From Chara braunii (lineage: Eukaryota; Streptophyta; Charophyceae; Charales; Characeae), in NCBI GenBank assembly GCA_003427395.1, contig BFEA01000077.1, positions 3,057,794 through 3,091,595 on the forward strand: a DNA stretch of 33,802 nt. Direction: 5' to 3'. The position numbers were made by a program, and so were the translations under genes. Positions 28,000-33,802 of the stretch are shown in pieces. Position 1 is the stretch's first letter. Each line of letters begins with the position of its first letter. The notes under the pieces are model-generated. The model ran no database searches. It was not told the origin of the DNA and saw only the letters and a program-made list of their open reading frames with translations.

Positions 28000-28180
28000 C
28001 AGGTCCTTATGGCCCTGGCTCCATTTCCATTCTGGGGAGTGTCACTCCGGCTCCTATTCCACCGGCAAGTCAGAAAAAAATATTACATCATACAACACAC
28101 TCACACTTCCTTCCGTCTGGCCAAAGGAACCGTCACCAGCATTGATTAATCCAGCATCGTGGAGGATTGAATGTCAGCTT
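28000..28180 (-). repeat. Dispersed SINE-like repeat, copy 4
   Basis: On the plus strand TTCCATTCTGGGGAGTGTCA, CTCCGGCTCCTATTCCACC, GGCAAGTCA, CTTCCTTCCGTCTGGCC and AGCATTGATTAATCC occur in the order seen in copies 1 and 3. Instead of poly-T the element end is a C-rich run (CCCCTCCCCCCCC), so this copy may have an altered tail. Confidence 0.7.
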
Positions 28181-29484
28181 GCTCCTTTCCTCTCAGGTCC
28201 ACTGCCTGAACCTGCCACGTCAATCGTAAAGAGCAACAGCAAGGCATTCATTCCAGCAGCAAAAGTAAGAAATCAGCAGTTTTCTTAGTCTGTGTTTTGG
28301 CGGGTCATTACACTACCCCCCCCTCAGGAGCGAGGTCCCTTCGAGCGAGTAACTCATTCAGAGTCGCTGCAAAACGCATCACAAGTGGATATTGCAAAGA
28401 GGGATCTGGAATACTCTGTAGCAGTGAGAGCTGCAGAGAGTTTTGGCTGTGCATCAGAAATAATCTGTCGGTCATAGGCTTTGACGACTGAGGGTGCGCT
28501 TCACAGCAATTCCTTCTCTGAAGTCCAGTACAAATCATCTAACGGGTGGTACAAAAAGTGAACTTGATACTGTCTGTTACGCCCCTTACCAGTATGACTC
28601 ACAATACTCTCGATCTCATGACCACTATCGGTAGCACAAGAGATCATAGGCTTACGGCAAGGAAAGGAACCAGGAGCACGATATTAGGTGATAAGAGCAT
28701 TTCGAGTCTGGCCTGGGCTGGTAGCAAAAGCAGCACGCCACTTCGAAAACGCGCAGTTGCAGGCTCAAGAGCCTTGGAAAGTAGCTTCGTCAACTTAGGC
28801 TTGTGTGAACTGGTGGTTTAAGCGGGAGTTTCAATCTGGAGCTCTCAATACCTGAGAGGTGAGCAGGAGATAGAGTGGTGGATAAGGATTGCTGGCCCGA
28901 GGAACAAATTCCTTTTGAGCTGCACTTACCAGAGAGGATCCTGGGCCATAGCTTTGCTGCCCAGGGGATGCGGGACCTAGCTGCAGTGGACACGAGGCCG
29001 TCTGCATGATTGATGTCACGATGTGGCATCTTCTCAGAGGCCCTACCATATCAGGTCACCACAGTGCCATTCTCCTGATGACCTTGTACTTGCTTTTTAG
29101 CAGATTGAGCAAATCTTGACATGGTTGGATTAGCAGTACCCTCCCGCTAAACTTTCTTTCCAATGAGAAAAACACACACACACTGCTGAGGCGCACATTT
29201 GTGCCAGTGGCAGCTGGAGTGGCCCATACGATTTTCAACTTTTTGCTTTCATGAGAATCAGACGTGAGGGTTTTGAGAAATTTTGATACGGGTGACCTGG
29301 TGATAGCCGCCGTTCAGGCTTCTTTCTCAAGATGAAGAACACCTTGACTGGCGAGGGATGCATTTGTATTAGTCGCAGCTGGAGTACTCCTTTTTGGTGC
29401 TGTATTGCCCATGCTATTTCCTCACGCCTGTGTTCTGCTGACTCTGTATCTTGTCGATGTTATCGTTTTTTCGTTTTTGTTTAG
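28181..29484. other. Unassigned stretch (candidate intron)
   Basis: No gene supported. A lone ACTGGTGGTTTAA at 28809-28821 matches one end of MITE family B without a partner. The stretch ends in a strong acceptor, TTTTTTCGTTTTTGTTTAG (29466-29484). Confidence 0.45.
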
Positions 29485-29673
29485 CTGCTGGAGTTCGCCA
29501 TTCGCAAAGAACTCGTAGAGAGAACATCACGTGTACATGTCTCTGCGCCCTCAAAAGATGGCATACTTAACCGTGTTAACAACTCTGTGGCGTTTGCAAG
29601 ACGATCTGCTGTCGTTGCAGCGGGAGGACCTGTTGTTGAAGTGAGCATCACTGCTCCAGGGTGGGCTGTGCAG
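29485..29673 (+). CDS. Putative exon f (63 codons, unknown protein)
   Basis: Best-supported small exon: a classic polypyrimidine-AG acceptor (TTTTTTCGTTTTTGTTTAG) and a donor GTGCAG|GTGAGG bracket an open phase 0-0 segment. It encodes LLEFAIRKELVERTSRVHVS, then SKDGILNRVNN, SVAFARRSAVVAAGG and PVVEVSITAPGWAVQ. Alternating hydrophobics imply a folded domain rather than low complexity. It joins in frame to 32408 (LLRQLAAESTFRGLVAMG). I do not recognise the family. Confidence 0.55.
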
Positions 29674-30366
29674 GTGAGGCGCAGACAGTGTCTTTGTTAC
29701 CTCTGCCAACTTTTTTTTTCCCGCAAAATCTCCTTTTGCTAGAACATCTGGAAACAGGGTCCAGGTGTGCCTTACATCAATGATACGCACTTGATAGAGT
29801 GCATGAAGGACAGAGAAGGAGCTGAGAGTAGGATAGGCTAGCAAGAGTAGATGCCATCATGCCACAGATACAAAGCAGGGGCAGAGCAGTGCCATCCCGT
29901 ACCACCTTTGATTTCATAGAGTTTATGAACATGGACTACCATTCTCAGCTATGGGTACTCGGTGGGGCTTCTCTTCCTTTTTTTTTTTCTTTTTTTCTTT
30001 TTAAATAGCATGCTTTATTATATATGGAGCAAAATATGGAGCAAAAGGAGGGCGGGAATCCCTCCTCATCTCAACCCGGAAGACTTGGGGCCATTACCCA
30101 GATTTGGTGCTTTCTGGAACCTGGATTCAACTACACCATGAAGGTTGTTGGATGTTCTCTATTGGCTTGTTGCTTCAGTTCGAATGGTGTCTGTGGTGTG
30201 TTCTTCTGGCACATTTCCACATTCATACTGCATGTTTTGATGATAGAAGTCCTCTTTTCTTCTTTTCCTTCTTTTCCATTTATTCATTCTTTAAAAGGGC
30301 ACGGTCTTGAGATATCATCATCGAGTTGACCGGTCGTAATTATTTCGATTGCATCTCGCCTCAAAC
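29674..30366. other. Unassigned stretch (candidate intron)
   Basis: Two interrupted T-rich tracts (29710-29719, 29977-30002) and short open frames without motifs. Nothing assignable. Confidence 0.45.
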
Positions 30367-30531
30367 CATGGTTACCCCGGACCCGGACGTGGACAGAGCA
30401 TGAGGTCCGGCACGACTGACGTCCAAAAAAATTCGGACAAAGAAGAAGAAGAAGAAGAAGAAGACACAAGGTTTACGGACAGGGAGTGAATTGGGTCCTA
30501 CCTACCTCAAGGCAGTATCCAGCCTGTGCAC

Positions 30532-30606
<75 letters not shown>

Positions 30607-30903
30607 TGTGTGTGTATGTCTGTCTGTGTCTGTCTGTCTGTCACTCTCTGTTTCAATCTGTATGTCTCTGTTTCTGTCGGTCGGTCTGTCGGTCGGTCGG
30701 TTGGTCACTCGGTCGCTCGGTCGGTCGCTCGCTTGCTCGCTCGCTCGGTTGCTTGCTCGCTCGCTCTCTGTTTCGGGCGGGCGGGCGGGCGGCGGAAAAA
30801 TAAAATAAAATAAAAAATCCGGACCTACCAGACTGGACGTCCTCCCAGACATCCAGACGCGGACTGTGTGGAATGGGATCCGAACGTCCGGACGGTAACC
30901 ATG
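30367..30903. mobile_element. TIR element filled with simple repeats, no. 1 (537 bp)
   Basis: Ends CATGGTTACCCCGGACCCGG and (inverse) CATGGTTACCGTCCGGACG, followed on both sides by several CGGAC/CGTCC-type subterminal repeats. The interior holds (GAA)8 at 30440-30463, then a (TC)n(TG)n tract and GGTC/GCTC tetranucleotides at 30532-30780. No transposase. I could not see a matching target duplication. Confidence 0.6.
30532..30790. repeat. Compound microsatellite (TC)n(TG)n and GGTC/GCTC/GGGC tetranucleotides
   Basis: Perfect TC then TG to about 30600, TG/TCTG variants to about 30680, then CGGT, CGCT and GGGC runs. All six frames stay open for long distances only because of the repeat. Confidence 0.95.
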
Positions 30904-31315
30904 CTTCAAATTTGGGTCTGTATTTCGACAGTTCATGGGTGTACCACCTGAGGTAGGCCCGTTCGGAATGATTGCCATACTTTCCATGTGGTGTATTCTG
31001 TTGACGTCATAGGCTTGGTTGCACTGATATGTCTGCTGTATGCCGACGTGTATCGTGTCTTTTATTGGGTGTTTTGGCTTGCAAGACGTATTGTCACCTA
31101 ATAATTGCATGTGTCCACCCCGAGGAAACACAGGAGTCACTTTTAAAGTAAGCGTGCTTGCACAGAGTCGTGCACCACTCATGCTCACTTTCGCCTGAGT
31201 TGAAGTAGCAGGAGCATGTTTGGCGCTGGTGCTGCTGTAAGGCACACCTTGTTGAGGGAGACATTTGCGTCTGACTGCTAGTGCTGTGGTTTGGTAAAGC
31301 TTGCTGGAACACAGT
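30904..31315. other. Unassigned spacer between the two TIR elements
   Basis: Ordinary mixed sequence without recognisable features. It ends at the TTTG target-site copy (31316-31319) of the next element. Confidence 0.4.
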
Positions 31316-32085
31316 TTTGACCATACTTGCAACCGCACGAGCCGCACATTCGTGCGGAGTTCCGTACGGAGTTCCGTGCGGGGGGTGCCTGTGTGGAATC
31401 GTGCAGGTTTTTTAATTTTAATTTTTATTATTTTATCTGTTGGGGGGAGGGGGAACAGGGGCGTATGACAGGAAGATGGGGATATGGCAAGGAGAGGGGG
31501 ATGTGGAGAGGAGGAGGAGGATGTGGACGAGGAGGACGGCGAGGATAGCGAGGACGACGAGGAGGAGGAGTCGAGATGGGGGAGGAGAAGAGATGGATGG
31601 AGGGAAAAGAGGAAGGGCAGGAGGAGGAGGACGAGTGGGAGGAGGAGGAGACATGGACGGCGAGGAAGGGGAGGACACGAGGAAAGGGAGGACACGAGGA
31701 AGGGAAGGAGACGAGGAGGCATGGGAGATGAGGAAGTACGACGAGGAGGAGACAAGGAGGATGAGGAAGGGAAGGAGGAGGAGGACAAACAGGAGGACGA
31801 GGAGGAGGAGGAGGAGACGAAAAGGAGAAGGGAGGAGGAGACATGGAGGATGAGGAAGGGGAGGAGGAGCAAGGTGAGGCAGTACTCCTGTAAATGTTTT
31901 TTTCATCTCGCTTATAATTTTGGTGGGGCGCCTCAAACGCACCGTTTCGACCACGGCCTTTTTTTTTTCTGAGGGGGGTGACGGGTCGTTCTCCGCACGC
32001 GCCGTGTGCCGCACGGGATCGGTTGGGCGCGTGCGCCGCACGTAGGGAACCGCCCGCACGACGTGCACTTGCATGTATGGTTTTG
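31316..32085. mobile_element. TIR element filled with purine tract, no. 2 (762 bp) with TTTG target duplication
   Basis: The element at 31320-32081 starts ACCATACTTGCAA and ends (inverse) ACCATACATGCAA, flanked by TTTG at 31316-31319 and 32082-32085. The subterminal regions carry repeated GCACG/CGTGCGG words on both sides. The middle is a ~430 bp GGA-rich tract. The arrangement (short TIR, CG-rich subterminal repeats, simple-sequence core) parallels no. 1. No transposase gene is present. Confidence 0.65.
31441..31876. repeat. GGA/GAA-rich polypurine tract (~430 bp)
   Basis: The plus strand is almost all purine with scattered single pyrimidines. Such tracts can form triplex or G-quadruplex structures. 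Long open frames on both strands (Glu/Arg-rich plus, Ser/Pro-rich minus) come from the bias alone. Confidence 0.9.
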
Positions 32086-32270
32086 ACTGCATAGCAAAAA
32101 CTACACTGCAAACTGCTGCCTATTATGCTATTACTCATCATTGTTCTGTTTGCGCGATTTGGCACTGTAGCTCGACTTTCCTTTCAACCTGCATCGGCAG
32201 TTCTGATTACCAAAAATGGCCCACTTTGAACTTTCACCGATCCTCGAGGTTCGCTTAAGCAACCCGAAAA

Positions 32271-32463
32271 TCTTACCTATTTTGTTCTGTTTGCTCTCCT
32301 GTTATTGACAGCTTTTACCCATCTCGTGGCAGAAAGCACGTTCAAAGGATTGGTTGCAATGGGTAATCTTACCTATTTTGTTCTGTTTGCTCTACTGTTA
32401 TTGACAGCTTTTACGCCAGCTTGCGGCAGAAAGCACGTTCAGAGGATTGGTTGCAATGGGTGT
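32271..32463 (+). repeat. 96-bp tandem duplication containing a 3' splice site
   Basis: Two units, 32271-32366 and 32367 onward, share TCTTACCTATTTTGTTCTGT, TTATTGACAGCTTTTAC and AGGATTGGTTGCAATGGGT. Each has a full polypyrimidine tract and CAG acceptor (32311 and 32407). The first unit differs by a 1-nt deletion and a few substitutions in the part that would be exon. Confidence 0.9.
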
Positions 32464-33275
32464 GGCCGGGATAGGTGGCACACCAGTTGCTGCCTTTCAG
32501 AAAGAGGATGCATCTCGCTTCTCAGGGCTCTGCAGATTTCGGAATGGCGAAGCTCAGCTGGTAGACAGCAATGGCAGTGCCGTCAGTTCGTGCTCAACTA
32601 GTAATAGTGGAAATGGGTTTCATCATGGCAAGGCAAATTTTGATGGGAGGGGATCTCCCAAGTGTCCTCCACCCATGAGCTGGTTTCGAGGGCCCGCTCC
32701 AAAGCGTGTGCGTCTGGGATTCCCTGGTAATGTGGCCAGCGGCTCTTGCGATGAGCTACCTGGTGCTGGGAATGGTGGTGCGGTGGGAGACCATGACGAA
32801 AAGCCTGGAAGGAGTAGAGGTGGCAGAGGGAATCTGAAGTCAGCCTCCCCTGCTCAGTCCCCAAGCGAGACTGCTATTTCGGGTGATGAGAATCACAGTA
32901 TTAGCCGGTCAAAAGTCCCCCTTGATGTAATGAGAGCGGCAATGAGGCCAATACCCCAGCCTGGAAAGCGTTGTGCTATCACAACAGCAGTCCCAGATGA
33001 AGGAACTCTTGCTGCCGGGAACAAGGTGTCAGTTGCTGTTGCTGGACGGGCAGACAGCCCGGAGGGGGCTGCTTGGGGCTCACCAACAGCTGCAGTAGGC
33101 AGTGGAAGGGGTGCCGCGGGAAGTGGAAGTGGCAGTAGTGGTGCAGGTGCAGCTCGGGGGAGCGGTGGTGGGCCCCCTGGTGTTGCCATGGGTGGGACAA
33201 CAGTGCGCATCAGTCAAGCCAGCGCAGGAAATTCTGATGGCGGTACCTTCGGAACAACAGGGCTCGCTTCTGCAG
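32408..33275 (+). CDS. Putative exon g (long, Ser/Gly/Ala-rich, unknown protein)
   Basis: Follows the second acceptor of the duplicated splice site (TGTTATTGACAG). It stays open for 289 codons and ends at a plausible donor TCTGCAG|GTTTGT. Unspliced, the frame runs on to a stop at 33370. It begins LLRQLAAESTFRGLVAMG, VAGIGGTPVAAFQKEDASRF, a folded-looking continuation of exon f, then turns low-complexity: Ser/Asn/Gly-rich, a basic patch PAPKRVRLGF, GRSRGGRG, and a Gly/Ala/Ser tail. A disordered nuclear-type tail is my reading of composition only. No family is recognised, and similar open length on the other strand is absent. Confidence 0.55.
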
Positions 33276-33714
33276 GTTTGTCTCCTTACCCAACTTCACA
33301 GTCTCATGGAACAGCGGGAGCCTTCAGTTGCATCTGTATATGCCAGTATATGGGTATGGCTGATTATTGAGACTTAAAGTCAAATTTCTGGTTGAGAAAG
33401 CCTCAGTTAGTGTCACCTGTCAAACTGTGATTCCGTCATTCCAACCATTTTTCTTTAGGCCAACAGACTCTGAGAATGAAGAAGAAAGTTAAAATCAGTG
33501 TCAACTCTGACAATTTTTTGTATTCAATGTCACACTGTCTCATTCAAGCTTTATTGGTGTCATGCCATTGTCATTTGAATTGTTATTATCATGTTTTGTT
33601 TGTGATCACCATCGTTGTTTTTGGGATGTTCCAGCAGTCATGCTGTTCGCTGCCTGCATTTAGGCATTAGCACAGAGTGGTAGATTGATGGATGGGACAC
33701 GGCAGATGGGGGGG

Positions 33715-33718
<4 letters not shown>
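33276..33718. other. Unassigned, candidate intron or 3' flank
   Basis: T-rich sequence with no supported feature. It ends in a G run (33708-33716) that leads into the terminal GA repeat. Confidence 0.4.

Positions 33719-33802
<84 letters not shown>
33719..33802. repeat. (GA)42 microsatellite at the window end
   Basis: Perfect GA to the last base. With the GA tract at position 1 it suggests that both ends of this sequence are assembly breaks. Confidence 0.97.

Noticed and set aside
30502-31872. 456-codon minus-strand open frame, rich in Ser, Pro and Thr-His
   Set aside because: It translates the polypurine tract and the TG/TC microsatellite. The opposite strand is equally open, and there is no motif or codon structure.
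31484-31972. Acidic/Arg-rich 162-codon plus-strand frame
   Set aside because: Same GGA-rich tract read in sense. Several overlapping frames are open, so this is composition, not a gene.
1-33802. CRISPR arrays, rRNA genes, intact tRNA genes, bacterial operons
   Set aside because: None seen. The tandem repeats present have no spacer structure, and the sequence has eukaryotic repeat content throughout.

Overview
This is eukaryotic nuclear DNA dominated by repeats and non-coding sequence, with no bacterial-style operons. I place it in the green lineage (a large-genome streptophyte such as a charophyte alga, or a plant). The reasons are a Ty3/gypsy element whose primer-binding site matches the plant initiator-Met type, many small TIR elements, tRNA-derived SINEs with poly-A tails, and inactivating mutations that all fall in CHG context. 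The species assignment is inference. The window begins and ends in (GA)n tracts, which looks like a contig cut at unassemblable microsatellites.

Layout. 1-11.5 kb: mostly intergenic or intronic sequence carrying small elements. These include a 111-113 bp TA-flanked MITE family (3 copies), a TTAA-flanked MITE family (2 copies), a 122 bp MITE (2 copies) of which one sits inside a ~480 bp palindrome built from CTCTTGAAA-type motifs, a ~52 bp tandem repeat, a long foldback at 9.5-9.7 kb, tRNA-derived SINE heads, and a dispersed ~160-250 bp repeat beside poly-A/T tracts. 11.5-14.8 kb: a 5'-truncated Ty3/gypsy element on the minus strand (3' LTR, integrase, RNase H, part of RT). 15.4-24.2 kb: a structurally complete but mutated relative, also minus strand, with two ~0.9 kb LTRs (about 95% identical by eye), PBS, gag, protease, RT, RNase H, integrase, PPT and a 4-bp candidate target duplication. 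25.3-26.6 kb: a probable plus-strand retroelement remnant (integrase tail plus LTR-like block). 30.4-32.1 kb: two TIR-bounded elements stuffed with simple sequence.

Host coding. Seven plus-strand segments look like exons with splice sites (2219-2503, 4210-4244, 5591-5647, 7303-7334, 25019-25160, 29485-29673, 32408-33275). They are mutually phase-compatible and could belong to one gene of more than 31 kb, with both Ty3/gypsy elements lying antisense in one ~17.7 kb intron. The last two exons are the most convincing. I do not recognise the protein. Near the last exon, a 96-bp tandem duplication has doubled the 3' splice site.

The most promising observations are the palindrome that carries its own empty-site control for a MITE, the CHG-restricted decay of the retrotransposon, the duplicated splice acceptor, and the simple-repeat-filled TIR elements. 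All identities and copy relationships were judged by eye.
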